Origin: Cheiracanthium punctorium
Taxonomy: Eukaryota > Arthropoda > Arachnida > Araneae > Cheiracanthiidae
DNA length: 64,000 nucleotides
Assembly (NCBI GenBank): GCA_038373885.1
Contig: JAWZYV010015859.1
Coordinates: 310,001-374,000 of the forward strand
Reading direction: 5' to 3'
The notes beneath the pieces were generated by a model, which saw only the letters and a program-made list of their open reading frames with translations, searched no databases and was not told the origin of the DNA. The position numbers and the translations under genes were made by a program. This document shows, in pieces, positions 45,517 through 57,180 of this stretch; positions within the stretch are counted from its first letter, which is position 1, and the number at the start of each line of letters is the position of its first letter.

Positions 45517-46447
45517 CAGGGGTCAACAACCTATTGAAACGGGAGAGCCAAAAGTTACAATTTACAAAATTTCAGTTTTTAAAGAGCCCTTAAAGTTTTT
45601 CATTTTGATATTATAGTATTTGCTTATATATATTTGATTTTTTATTTAAAATAAACGGCTTTAAATACAGAATAATATTTATTCATGTAAAAACACAAAT
45701 ATAGATAGTTACATCAATGGGAGCATTGGTTTTGCAAGCCTTTGAAAGTTTGAATAAATCTGGCTTATAACTTGTTGTTTTAAGTTTCAAGCACTATAAA
45801 TTTGTATTTGTTAGTTGACTTCTAACTTTACTTTTTATTATAATCATGAAAGAGAACACTTGCTCGCACGAATACCTCTATCCGAAGATTGTCAGCACTC
45901 CATATGCCAACTTCTTCACCTCACTGTAGCATTCTGGAAGACTATTCCATGCTCGAAATATGAGGGCCACAACTCATGGAATTTTTTTTAGAGCTTTCCA
46001 CTTGTGCTGCATGATGTGCGTGCATTTCCGGACCTCCAACTCTTCCAACTTTCTCTTGAGTTCTATGAACTTGCCACACCACAAGTCTTAGGTTTTCAAA
46101 TCTAGCAATTGCATTTGAAGTGATTCAGCATCAATTCCAAATGGCTCAATGTTGATCTCATCTCTATTTGCGTTAAGAAGATTTACTATGAACGCAAGAG
46201 TACTTTTGATTGTTATGAATTGCTTGGCGAATCCATCCTTCATGTTTTTTAAAGCTATGCTGAAGTAATTCGTGTCAATAGTTGTATTGGTCACATTGTG
46301 ACCAATACAACTATTGACACGATGGATGTAATGATAATATATACGAGATTTCTTAATGTAACGATTGCATTTTTCACAAAATACACAAAGACATGTTAAA
46401 ATGTAAAAATGAAAAGAGAGGGTTTTCATTTTTTTTTGCAAAAGCAT
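45517..46447 (-). pseudogene. hAT transposase remnant (GTF2IRD2/ZBED-like type)
   Basis: The 119-codon frame 46088-46447 reads SIALKNMKDGFAKQFITIKS then ANRDEINIEPFGIDAESLQM. Farther down the - strand come GKFIELKRKLEELEV and LAYGVLTIFG followed by YSCEQVFSFM, the hAT C-terminal dimerisation motif. The 3' end at 45517 is CAGGGGTCAACAACC, a typical hAT terminus, preceded by CTCTAAAG. The opposite end and N-terminus were not found. Stops interrupt it, and a 51-bp perfect palindrome sits in the coding part. Confidence 0.78.
46271..46321. repeat. 51-bp perfect palindrome
   Basis: Left arm 46271-46295 and right arm 46297-46321 are exact reverse complements (25 bp each, starting CGTGTCAATAGTTGTATTGG) around a single T. 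It lies inside the hAT coding remnant. Confidence 0.97.
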
Positions 46448-46859
46448 TTGAAGAAAAAAAAATCTTCCACACTAGCAGTTATAGTCATTATTATATTTCA
46501 TGTAAAGTATTAGAACTAAGCTTTTGTCTCAATAGTATGTACAGATTTGAATTAGTACTTTTTCACTAAGAATTGCTTTGTAAATAGGTAATCCTTTAAA
46601 AACGTGGCAGATTTTTAAAGGTAGGCAGCAGATGAAAGTTAAACACATGAAGATATCGAGCAAAGTGTCAGTAGTGTGAATTTATAGGTATATTGGTCTT
46701 TTAGCATTTAGCTAAAGCTTTTTTTCTCATTTTAGCTGTTTTGGCTAAGGAAATTTTAAGCCCAGCTTAAACCCTGTTTCAGCCAGTACAAAAGGTTAGG
46801 TCTTCGTCAGTTATACTTAAGTACCAACATCTAAAAGAGCCTGGTACTAACATAAAATT

Positions 46860-47855
46860 GAGGCAGTTGCCATTCAGAAGAAGGAAAAGGTAAGAAACCA
46901 GACACAATCAAAGAAGAAATGGGGAGGGAGAGAGAAAGAAAATTGCAAAAACAGGAGAGTATGTTAAAAAAAAAAAGTACCAATATAACATAAGTAAAAA
47001 TTATAAATTAATAAATAAAGTAAAATTGTAAAATTAATGAAAAATATAAACATAAAATAATTGTTAATAATAATAATAAGAAGAAGAGGAGGAAGAAACA
47101 TGCACAGAACAGCAAAAGAACAAAATATAGAACACAGCATTGTTGAAATAATAAACTTAGAAAAAGTTAAATAATAAAAGAAAAGAGTAAGAAAACGAAG
47201 AAGAGAGATAAACAAAGTAAACAAAGTCTTAAATAACTGCTTTTAAGTAGAATGAATGAAAGGAATGGATGAACCGACATATACAAGAGGCTTCAAGTGC
47301 TGGGTAACAGAAATTTTTTTCCAAAAAATCAAGATGGGATGAAGACTGAGGAACTTAGTTTTAGAAAATTTAAAACCAGGATTAGAATTCCAACACCGAG
47401 AGGCAATAGAGATTTTGGAAAGCTCATGCTAAGAAACATATTTCACCTAAATTTGAGAGCTCTTCTTTTATAATTTCTAAAGCTAAGATCTTCTGCACTC
47501 ATCAATCTTTGTCCCATCTTGAGATTTTTTGGGAGGCTTTTCCTAATACTCAGCACTTGAAGCCTCTATGGATGACAGATCTTCCATTTCTTTAGTTCAC
47601 TCTGCTTGGAAACAGTTCTTGTAAGACTTTGCTTGCTTGCATTATCTCTATTTTCACTATCCCCTTCATTTTTCTTTTATTATTTTTTTGTGTGTGTTTA
47701 ATTATAAAAAAAAAGACGTGTTGTTCAGTGTAATTGTATGTTTATTATTATTAAAAAAACTGTTCTAAATTTTTTTGTTTTATTGTTCTGTGCATATGTT
47801 TATTCTTCTTAATATTTATCATAATTATTCTATTATTTTTTCTCACCCCCACTTT
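46860..47855. repeat. Inverted pair of the 6760-type repeat
   Basis: 46860-47460 matches the 6760-7760 repeat. 47470-47855 is an inverted partial copy of it. Paired landmarks are GAGGCTTCAAGTGCTGGGT (about 47289) versus CAGCACTTGAAGCCTC (about 47549), and CATGCACAGAACAGC (about 47099) versus its near complement TGTTCTGTGCATATG (about 47785). The two copies meet head to head near 47470. The right arm is cut by the hAT element that begins at 47856. Confidence 0.7.
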
Positions 47856-48271
47856 CAGACATGCTACAGTCATTTAGCAAAAAAAAAAACCTGAACTTAG
47901 CGTGACGACGTATAACAACGCGAGACAGCGCAATACCATTTAATTATCAAATACATGTCATACTAGAGAAGTTACACTAAATTAAGCACACTTACAAGCA
48001 AAAAAATATTACAAACATTATATACAGAATGACTTTTTAAATATATTCTTTTTTATCAATACTGAAATCTAATTTCGCTTTGATTGTTTATAGAATAAAA
48101 AGCTGTTCACTTAAAATATTTTGCATAAAATGAACATTTTAAATACCTAATCTAAAACTAGCACTGGCATTTTGTTCTTATTTAATATTATTTTTGTACA
48201 AAAATTATTACAGGGAAATATTACTTACCAAAGAATATTTATTAGAGCACAAGTTTTATATTCCTACCACT

Positions 48272-48465
48272 CAGTCCAAAAAATTAATGTCTGGTCAATT
48301 CAGTTTTTTAAATATGCAAATTAACACCTCTTAAAGAGGAAAAAAAGTCTGCTGGAGTGAAAACCACCAGTCTCAAAAATTAATGTCTGGCGAATTCAGT
48401 TTTTTAAATATACAAATCAACACACCTTAAAAGAGGAAAAAAAGTCTGCTGCAGTGAAAACGAAC
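48272..48465. repeat. Two-copy ~97-bp tandem repeat
   Basis: Two adjacent units share AAAAATTAATGTCTGG, AATTCAGTTTTTTAAATAT and GAGGAAAAAAAGTCTGCTG. It lies 3' of the transposase stop inside the 47856-51440 element. Confidence 0.9.
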
Positions 48466-48629
48466 AGTTACATCTTGAAAGAAAGAGCACCCATTTCAAC
48501 TTTAATTTTTTCTTTTTTATATTTTGAACCATTTGTTCAAGTTTCCTTTTATGCTTAAGTCTACTAACAGACACCACAGAACAGACTTCTGCTACTTTTT
48601 GCTTTATTGGAGGTGGAGCTTGTTTATTC

Positions 48630-50908
48630 TTACTCTTTTCTTGTCTTTTTTTTTACCTTCTCATCCAATTCTTTTTGGTAAGACATTCTAGATGACCTCA
48701 AATTGTAGCACAACTTTTTATCAACAAGCTCATGAAGAAAATCTTTTTTCCGAAAAAACTGAACTGCAGATTTATTTTCTGACCGAAGCTTGTATTTTAC
48801 TGTTTGCATAGCAGAGTATGTCTCTATCTGCATTCTACCAGATCTTTTATCAATTATACAAGACATAATATTAAAAGATCCTTCCACCTGTGGTCCATGA
48901 AAGCAACTTAAAACAGCCTTAACAATTTTACTCATGTTATCATACTTAAGCATGCTAAAAATTTTTGCCCACCAAATGTCAACTGCTACGAATTTTCCCG
49001 AATCATTCACAGGAGAAGGTAGATTCATGTCAACTTGAAATTGAAAAATCTCAAGTTGATATTTTTCTTTCTCTTCAGAAGATAAAACATTAGGAAGTAA
49101 ACTAGGTAGCTTCTGTAGTCTGTCACAGGTGATCTGATAACCCCTTGCAGTTGGGTCAACAGCAGATGCGCATTTTAGAAACTGGTTACTTAAAGGAAGC
49201 TTTTTCTGAAGATGTGTGCCACATTCAACATACGCTTTTTTTTGCATAAGCAAGAAAATCTTTAACAGCTTGGCTATTTAGACTCTTTGAAATTAAATTT
49301 TGAGTTCCCGAACCCACAAACATTCTCTGCTGAGGTAAATGCAGTGCTTGATCTAGTATATTAATATCAAGCAGCTCTTTAGCTGATTTTATTTGTAACT
49401 GCTCTTGTGCCATAAAACATGACAAAAAATAAAAAAAAATGTTGTTTCTGCTCATCATAAATTTTGTGGATGAGTGGTTCTTTTGTTTCAAATAGAAGAA
49501 TATATTTCTTCAAAAGAGGTAAAGTTGCAATATAAAAGTTTGCAATCAAACATGTTTTCTGTCTATAATAAAACAGCTTCTCACAGATACGCTTCTTTCT
49601 TTTTACTCCATCATCTGTGAGCTTTTTTGACATCAGCTTCTTCTGAATACCTTTAATTTTTTTTCTATCACAAGAAGAAACATTTTTGCTCATGTATATA
49701 GCACAAAGAGTAGAAAAGTACACTGTTTTATCATCATCTTTCAGAAACGAATAAAATACAAGTGTGACAGCATCAATAATATATACAAAGTTCAAAGCTG
49801 CATCATAAGCAGACAACCAACGATGCGCTATAAATGAAACTGGTGAAGCAAATTTCATGCCCAGTATATCAAAAACTTCACTTAGGTACATTTCGATATC
49901 TGCAGACCATTTAATGTCATTGTGTAGATCTCTAAAAAGACTTTCCACCTACATATTAAATAGTTTGCAAAATTTTTTGCTAGCATTGTGGATGTGATGG
50001 CATGAATCACCATCTACATCCAACAAATGTGGTGCCTTTTCATTCCTTATTCTTGTTTCGAGACCTGATTTAGAGCCTCTCATTACATTGCAGGAGTCCA
50101 TTAAAATAGATACTAAGTTATCCCAAGGAATGCCATTATCATCAAAAAATGCTCTAATTTCATGGAATAGGTTCTCAGCATTTACAGTGTGTACAGTTAA
50201 GGAATTCAAATGCTCCACAACAACTCTGTTTACACTTGAAGAAAAATAGCTGCATAAGATTGATAATACCCTCATGTGATTAGTGCTGGTGGCTTCATCA
50301 ATATTTAGGGAAAATTTAGTAGTTTTCAAATTTTCAACAGTAGAATCTACAAACGTTTTAGCAACTCCAAATCTCATTTTGTAGCTTGCAGAAGCACGTT
50401 TCATGTTCAGATGATTCAAGGCTTTGTCTGCGGCCAATGTTTTGCTGACATCTATTATTACCTCGGCCATGGAAAAAGGCAAACTATGTTCCGCTAAAGT
50501 ACCCAATACTAATGCTTCGGAATTCGACACTCTGTCACATATGGGAATGTTTTGTGAGGCAGGTGATGTTGATGCAGTCACATTCGTTGATTGCATGCAG
50601 AAAAAGTTGCAAGGTAAAATGTAGGTTGCTTTTTTAGAAAAAAACTTCTGACAATGCTTTTTGGATTTCATATGGTCCGATATTGCAGCACAACCTCTTT
50701 TGCCATAATAAATGAAATCATTGCAAAGGGAGCAGATTGCTTTTCCGCTGACATCGATCTTTCGGACACTATCTCCAATCGTAACTCTGGCTTCATCCTT
50801 TCCAAGTTTTAAATCCACAGGTTTTGACACCCATTCAAACCTAAGTTTTTTTTTCTCTACCTTGTCAATTTCACCTACATTTGCTGCTTCAGAAATTAGT
50901 TTAGCCAT
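48630..50908 (-). pseudogene. BED-finger hAT-like transposase, broken
   Basis: Starts at ATG 50906-50908. Residues about 58-85 form a BED/C2H2-like finger (CSLCNDF...HMKSKKH, C-x2-C then H-x4-H). The core includes KFSLNIDEATS, SILMDSCNVMRGSKSG and DSCHHIHNASKK, positions of the catalytic region in hAT-like transposases. The C-terminal part reads DIWWAKIFSML and LSCFHGPQVEGSFNIM, then basic helices, ending at 48630. About 760 codons in total would match an ordinary hAT length. Three lesions are visible: an in-frame TAG at 49949-49951 and frameshifts at A/T homopolymers near 49430 and 49238. It is otherwise well preserved, suggesting recent loss. Confidence 0.88.
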
Positions 50909-51446
50909 ACTTCAACGATTAGCACTAGAGAAGCAATCAACAAACATCAACAACCGAAAAAACAAACACAACTAAGCTGAAGTGAATCTCCTGAAAGGAA
51001 CAGCACCACAGCGCGCCGCTAGCTAAACAGATTTTCCACGTGGGAGCTCCCTCCCCTCTCTGCTTTCCACGAACATCGACTCTCCACACACTGCGATGAC
51101 GTCACACAGCAACACGTCCACAGCTGCGTTCTTTCCCAGGAAGAGCAGCTAAAGACAATACGCTGACATTCCAAAGCGAGCTTCATTTCTATGGCTGAGC
51201 ATGGGATGCACCAAAAGTGGGGAGTGGATTGTAGAGCCCTTGGGATTCTCTGTATAGGGGTCATGGGGATACCGAATTCCAGAGAAACTGAAGAAAAGAG
51301 AAAAGCTATGGCGATGCCTCGACACCCCCCCATACACATACGCGAAATTTTAAAGCGGATTTGCACTGATCTCGGGAACGATCGGAATTCGTATCAAAAA
51401 AAGCGGAAATCCGCAAAAACGCGGAAAAGTAGCATGTCTGCACTTT

Positions 51447-53021
51447 GCTAATGCACTATTCATGCAAAAAATAAGAATTCATATGAGTACCGTAGTACCC
51501 TGAGTACCATATGGTTTTCAAACCCTTTTCCAATTTCTAGTTATGCAGCTGTTGCGAAATACACACCCAAAAGCAAATGCAAAACATTTATTAACACAAA
51601 CATTCTAAGAATCAGTTGGAGGGGAATCTACAGTATGAAAGAAAATATTGCCTTTAGTAAGTGATGGATCAAACTTGACCCACAGCAGTATTTCAAGATA
51701 TCATGTCGTATGGAGATTAAGTATCAACTGGATTTGAACTAAATTCAATTGGGAGTATGTGACTTTCCTGAAACAGTATATGTATTCGAACTTTAACTAG
51801 TGACTTTCCTGAAAAAAAGGCTTTTTTTTTTTAATTAAAAAAAATTCAATGTAAAAAGCATGCTTCAGTTCACAGGTGACCACCAAACCCCTTTAATAAA
51901 TCTAGTACTTAAATATTTATGTTTAAAACTGAGCTACCACTAAAACACACATTTTCCGACAGAAGAATCCAATATGGTGACCATGGTCTCTTAGTTTCCT
52001 GTGATCAACTTCATTAATATGCATGAAGTTAAATTATCACTGAATTTCTTTACATTATCAAACGAGTAATTTAAATGATTACACATCCGTGGAAGACATA
52101 AAAGTGGTTTTCAGAGCATTTTTCAACTGTTGAAGACAATATGTCTTCAGAGGATCATTTTGTTCCTGCAACAATGTTTATGTCACGGGGTCTTCTCTGG
52201 TTTTATACCTTACAAGAATTTCCTGGGACTAAGAGACCCGAGCATTTTAATAGCCAATAAATGCATCTTTTTTGGAACATGCGATTACAGTATAAACCAT
52301 GAGACCCGCACATACATAAGTTCCAACACTGCTCAGAGAGATACTTTTCATGACCTCTGTAGCCATGTAAATTTTTGTGAAAGTTAATAAAAATATGCTT
52401 AGAACCAGAAGTGTGAAGTAACTTATGTTGGCAGCCACAGCCCTGAGTACCACAGTTTTGTCCCAATGCTATCGTCGGCTAGGCTACAACTCAAATGAGG
52501 GCAGCCTGTCATCTTTCAATGACGCCCAGCTCGGGGCTCAAAGCCAGAACGACCAGCACTATATATTGCCTGTCTAACCCGCCACTCAATATATACTACA
52601 TATATTTCAACAGCAGTGATTAGACAAACATTGTACTTTTTTTACCTGAATATCCCTTTTGTTGTACCTACTCTAAAAGCCTGTTCTTTTGATAAGGCAG
52701 TATATTCCCATTTGTATTTGTGTACGGTCCCTTATACTATGCATCAAACTTTTGGACTCAAATTTTCTCATGAGTATTGGTCATACCAATACTGAACTTT
52801 TTGTGTTTACATGGGCAGGATTTCTGAAAATATGAATATAAGGATCTGGGAGCTGTATACAAATTTCAATTGAATAGTTTTCACATTTTTTGTTTTTGTT
52901 TTAAACTTTAAATTTCTTTATTCTGCATCTAATTTTGTAATTGGATCTATGTATCTAGGACTAACAGTTAGTCAATTTATATGTGGATACACTGTATATT
53001 ATCAGATTTTTAGAGACTTAC
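51447..53021. other. MSH2 intron, unassigned
   Basis: No exon or recognisable element. Frames at 52130-52466 on both strands overlap and lack domains. A GC-richer patch near 52440-52570 may belong to an unrecognised repeat. Confidence 0.4.
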
Positions 53022-53176
53022 CAGGCTTTACACGGTACAGGAAAGTAATAGCGCCATCGGAGGTAATGGCATCAACATACAAATTACCAATTGAAGGAAC
53101 TTTTTCGCTTAATTCAGTTAGCTCATGGTAATGAGTTGCAAATAAACAAGGGGCTTTCAATTTTTCAGCAATATGC
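53022..53176 (-). CDS. MSH2: MSH2 exon with THxHEL switch motif
   Basis: Acceptor TGTGTTTTCTAG. The first base completes a Trp codon started in exon 53264-53355, followed by 51 codons including HIAEKLKAPCLFATHYHELT and VPSIGNLYVDAITSDG, then FLYRVKP and a G that begins the next Gly codon; donor GTAAGT. FATHYHEL carries the conserved histidine of the MutS ATPase H-loop. The 155-bp length fits the phases on both sides. Confidence 0.97.
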
Positions 53177-53263
53177 CTAGAAAACACATAACATATTTAA
53201 ATGAATTATGCAAATTTATTTTGAATTATTTACAGATGAGATTTTTCTTAAATTTATTAATAC

Positions 53264-53355
53264 CATGAAATAGCCCAGGACAAACCAAATCCATCATAAG
53301 TTGAAGTTCCACGACCCATTTCATCAATAATGATCAGAGATGCAGGAGTAGCAAC
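53264..53355 (-). CDS. MSH2: MSH2 exon with Walker B and signature motifs
   Basis: Acceptor ACTTTATAG, 30 codons reading [20 protein letters not shown] then [10 protein letters not shown] plus two bases, donor GTATTA. LIIIDE is the Walker B strand with the catalytic Glu. [16 protein letters not shown] is the MutS signature segment that contacts ATP in trans. The motif is fully intact (only L to M after DE), arguing for a functional gene. Confidence 0.98.
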
Positions 53356-53359
53356 CTAT

Positions 53360-54515
53360 AAAGTAAAAATAAACTTAAAAATACTAGTCACAGACAGAAG
53401 TATATCATTCAAAATATTGAAAAAAAAAACTGTACATAATTTTGAATCTATTACTACAAAAGATCTTTAAGCCTCTTTGTTGGTCTAAATACCAATGCGG
53501 CATTTATATAAATCAGATCTTACATTATTTTTTCATCATTTCATGAATGTGTTGATTTTAGTGCTTAGTCTATGTGTACATGTACAGGGTGCCTACCACA
53601 GCACAGCCACAGAAATAGTTGCTTTAGTAACCTTCAGGGTACAAAATAGTTGTCCTGATAGTAGCCTTTAAGTTACAAAATAGTAGCCTTTATGGTAAAA
53701 TTAGTATTCTTTTTAACAATCTAAACAGACTGAAATCTTCAAATCGAAGTTTGAAAAACGTTAAATAAACATTTTTGTTTTCTGAAAGAAGTTTATACAA
53801 TATTTGTGAAGATTAAATTCATTATATATTATTCAGTAGCAGATGATGTTTATGGTTTAGTTCCGTTTCCTTGGATGCAGAAGTTCATAGAACAAAACAT
53901 TATAAAGTAGACAGTTTTCAATGTCTTTCCAAGAATTTTTAGTTAAACATGAAATACAAAACACGGTAGACTCTCTCAAAACTACATACACCAGAATCTA
54001 TAAACATGCAGATTATAGAATTTTAGATCATGGAATTGTTAACATAACTTTTTATTGAATTATTATGTGAATTAAAAAATAAATACTCAAAATAAAAAGT
54101 TATGAACCTTTTTAGAAATAAAAAAAATATTCCTTTTAAAAATGGAAAAAAAGTACACAGTTTCAAAACAAGCAGCAGGTGTATTAATTCTCATGAAGCA
54201 TACATTACTACTAATAAAATTTAATAGTGTTACTAAAATTAAGCTTTGCACTTTATTCGATGTAAATCTGTTAACTAGAACGCAAGATAGGAATATTTAA
54301 TATCCACATAAGATAGCATCAGAAATGGGGGTTCTTGTTAAATATTGGAAAATATCGCTTGGCTGGGTTAAGTTTTGGAGGCTTATTTTTTGCACCAATT
54401 TTGTCCCCAATCAAAATCGCCAACCAGTCGTTCTGTTCGGGTCAAATAGACCCGAACAGAACAGCAGGGTTAAACAATCACTCATTTTGAATTCTTTTTG
54501 GCTCTCTACTACAAG
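53360..54515. other. MSH2 intron, repeat-derived
   Basis: Contains a repeat end near 53586 (ACAGGGTGCCTACCACAGCA) followed by three diverged copies of a TAGTAGCCTTTAAGTTACAA-like motif. A Tigger-like end lies near 53962 (CGGTAGACTCTCTCAAAACT). A 14-bp-arm hairpin (54430-54462) is present. No exon seen. Confidence 0.45.
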
Positions 54516-54968
54516 GAATATCAGGGGTCAGTCTAGGTTTTTTTCCCCCCCCAGGGTCCTATTTTTCTGAATTTATACCTAATTTTGTGAATCTTTCCTT
54601 ATTTTGTGAACGTCTTCCAATTTTTTATTTCATTTTTGAGCAAGAAAGCAATTTCACGAAATAGAATTGAATTTTTTTTTTATTAAAAATAAAATGGGTA
54701 TAGTTAGTTCCCTCAAAAAAAGTTGGCCAAAACTGAATAATTCCTTTTCACCGAACATTCGGGATAGTCATACCCTGGAACAATATTTATTGATTAAAAT
54801 TAAAAATATAAAGCGTTAAATCTTTTACTTTTAAATGATTAAAAAATAGATTTTATAATAAACGTAGGCCATGGTAGTTTTGATTTTAAATTGCAGGTAC
54901 TAAACACTTTTATTTACACCCCAAATTCAAACCTTAGTAATTTTTAAATAATACAATGTCTGTCAGTT

Positions 54969-55268
54969 GGGCCGTGGTAGCCCAGTGGTTAAGGCGTTGG
55001 ACTCGTAACCGGAAGGTTGCGGGTTCGATACTGGTGTACCACTAAAGACCACCGTGTACATGCGGTGTACGTGCACGTTAAATCCGTGGTTCCGAAAGTC
55101 GCTAAGTCGGTTCTCGGCGGTCGCTAGCAGTTTCCGAGGGGTGCCAATAATCAGAAGTCCCCCACCTTCTGATGAGGTTCCAAATTGTGGCGGGAAATTC
55201 CGGGAAGGACGTATATGTAGCTCTAAGCGACACATTCAGTGACGCGAGCTGTCCTCTCCTGGCAAATA
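54969..55268 (+). repeat. SINE family 1, full-length, tRNA-derived
   Basis: A 300-bp SINE. The tRNA-like head has A box TGGTAGCCCAGTGG (54975-54988), anticodon-loop-like CTCGTAA (CGT, tRNA-Thr-like) and B box GGTTCGATACT (55022-55032). A tRNA-unrelated body follows (CACCGTGTACATGCGGTGTA, GCTAGCAGTTTCCGAGGGG, GGGAAATTCCGGGAAGGACG), with a short AAATAAA tail. Flanks are 14-bp duplications AATGTCTGTCAGTT / AATGTCTGTCGGTT (one mismatch). It would be transcribed by pol III from internal boxes if active. Confidence 0.93.
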
Positions 55269-55449
55269 AATGTCTGTCGGTTTCGACTGGAAATACTCTA
55301 ATACTAACAATGTGAAAAATGCAATTTTTAAATCTAGTTAAATTTCAACAATTGAAGGGAAATCAAAAATAAGTTGCAGATAATTACAGATAGGAGAAAT
55401 TTGCTAACATTATATTTTTAAAAATTAATTTCAACTTGACCGTTAAAGA

Positions 55450-55760
55450 AAAATTACTTGTCAGTGTATACAGAATATCCCAAAAATACTAACCTGGGGT
55501 TTTATTCCTTAAATATTTTACAGTAAATCACAAATTTATGTAAAAAAAACAAAAAACATAAGGCACAGAATTTTACAGTAATGATTATAAAGGAAGATTT
55601 TTGGAAGATTAAATCTAAATAAATACAAATGTACATTTTTATACGGTCTCCAAATAGAAAAATCCCAGTCTGTAAGATGTACCCATACATTAATTAAGTT
55701 TAAAAAATTTAATTAAGTTATAAATTTTCAGTCTTCTATCATTTTTTGCTCACTACGGCC
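55450..55760. repeat. Dispersed repeat, copy 3 of 3
   Basis: Resembles 4625-4990: GAAGATTAAATCTAAATAAA, TTTTATACGGTCTCC and CCCAGTCTGTAAGATGTACC correspond to segments there. Located inside the 54522-57385 element. Confidence 0.4.
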
Positions 55761-55799
55761 CTGCCTATGATGATAGCATTTCTCTGTAGTGTACCCCTA

Positions 55800-57180
55800 T
55801 GACCGCTCTTTAAAAAGACATTAAATCCCAATAAAATCACTCCTATGCTTTGATATTCACTCCCAAGAATGAAAAAATGCAGTATTACACTATTTTTAAC
55901 CCCCCTTTTTTTCCCAGCCTTCAGCAGTGATGATTGACCTATATTTATCCCATTTCACATTCCACAGTGTGGATTCTCGACCAACAGGGCACGGCACTCG
56001 GCAACCCTTTAACGTCTGGCAGTCCTTTTTCTCCCCTCCCCCATGCCTTGGTATGTCGGTCCGTTTTTCCATTCTTATCTGCCAAAACTTTTTCTCCTTC
56101 CTTACCATACAGTTTTCCTTATACAGGAGACAATACAATGAAGTCAAAATCGACGTTTGTAAACGACCCTTTACAAAACAGGAGGTATAACTGTTCCTTC
56201 ACAAAATTCCAATCAGACTTTTTTTTTTTTAATGCAACCAGATAAAATGTCCTTTTATAAATAAGTATATTTTTTCTGTTTTCTTTCATTTGCATGATCT
56301 GAAAGATGCCCTTGGAATGTTTGCTTTTTCAGCAATGTAAAAGGGCCATCTGGCAAGTTACACTTTCAGTTGGAGGGGGAAAGAAGGGAGTTCAGAATGA
56401 TTTCACACATAAGGATGTTATGTTTGATGAGTGTGCAGTTGTGAATTAGTAAACAATATGCTTAGCCACATAAATGACGTCAGCTCCTGTTGTTTTGAAT
56501 TGGATGTTATGCTGCACTCTTGCAAGTTGTTCTTAATGATTGCTTTTAGTGTAATCATTACATGACCTTTCTACATCAGATTATTTATAGTTATTACTGA
56601 TATTTACTAAACATTAGAGAATTACGGATTCATTTCAAAATGCAAAACGACTTATTGCGAGTTAGAAAGTTTGTGCGATTTTGAAACATGCATTGGTTTG
56701 AATTTATGTCTGTCTTTAGGAATAAGATTTAGGACTAAGTTAATCATTTTGAGATTGCATCAAACGATTTCTGAACATTTACTACATGGTGCATAAATGT
56801 GCCAGTTTGGAAAACAAAGTGCTTTCTTTTAATGCCCTCCCCAACCTGGCTGCCCTTTTTTACATATGCCACTGGCTTTATTCATGAAGAACATTGTAAT
56901 TTTCCAAGAATGACAGTTGTCATCACCTTTTCTTCTGGCAATGAGCCTTATTAATTTTATAGTGGAATAAGTCTTGATGTTTAATTTTTTGGCATAAACA
57001 CAACTCACATGAAAAGAATTAATAAATGAGCACTCGCTACTAGTCTGATTTTTATTCCTAGAAAGAGAGCTGCTACATAGCAGGTGGAGGGAACTTAGGA
57101 GGAAGAACAAACAAGTGCAGGCGTCTGCTTCAAACTGCAATCGTAGCCGGTGTAATTTACCCCCCTGGCTTAGGGTCTCC
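55800..57180. other. Unassigned interior of the 54522 element
   Basis: About 1.4 kb without a recognisable gene. Overlapping frames on both strands (55896-56245 and 56829-57182) contain no domain I can name and are not related by splice sites. A C-rich patch near 57155 and G-rich patch near 56375 punctuate it. Confidence 0.3.

Larger units (their letters stand above)
47856..51440 (-). mobile_element. 3.6 kb hAT-like element with 12-bp TIR and 6-bp TSD
   Basis: Termini CAGACATGCTAC (47856-47867) and GTAGCATGTCTG (51429-51440) are perfect 12-bp inverted repeats, directly flanked by CACTTT on both sides (47850-47855, 51441-51446). It encloses the BED/hAT-like transposase gene on the - strand and a two-copy 97-bp repeat. 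Most hAT elements make 8-bp duplications, and 5- and 6-bp subgroups are, as I recall, also recognised; this would fit the latter. It resides in the MSH2 intron between exons 53022-53176 and 44525-44592. Confidence 0.88.

Noticed and set aside
50976..51428. 115-codon - strand frame and overlapping + strand frame as genes
   Set aside because: They overlap each other in opposite directions, lie in the GC-richer terminal region of the hAT-like element, and show no domain or splice context.
52949..53131. + strand frame overlapping 53022-53176
   Set aside because: It is the antisense shadow of the MSH2 exon with the THYHEL motif.
54969..55045. Possible functional tRNA gene
   Set aside because: A and B boxes and a CGT-like anticodon loop are present, but the sequence continues into a 300-bp repeated body with TSD and another copy elsewhere, so it is a SINE head.
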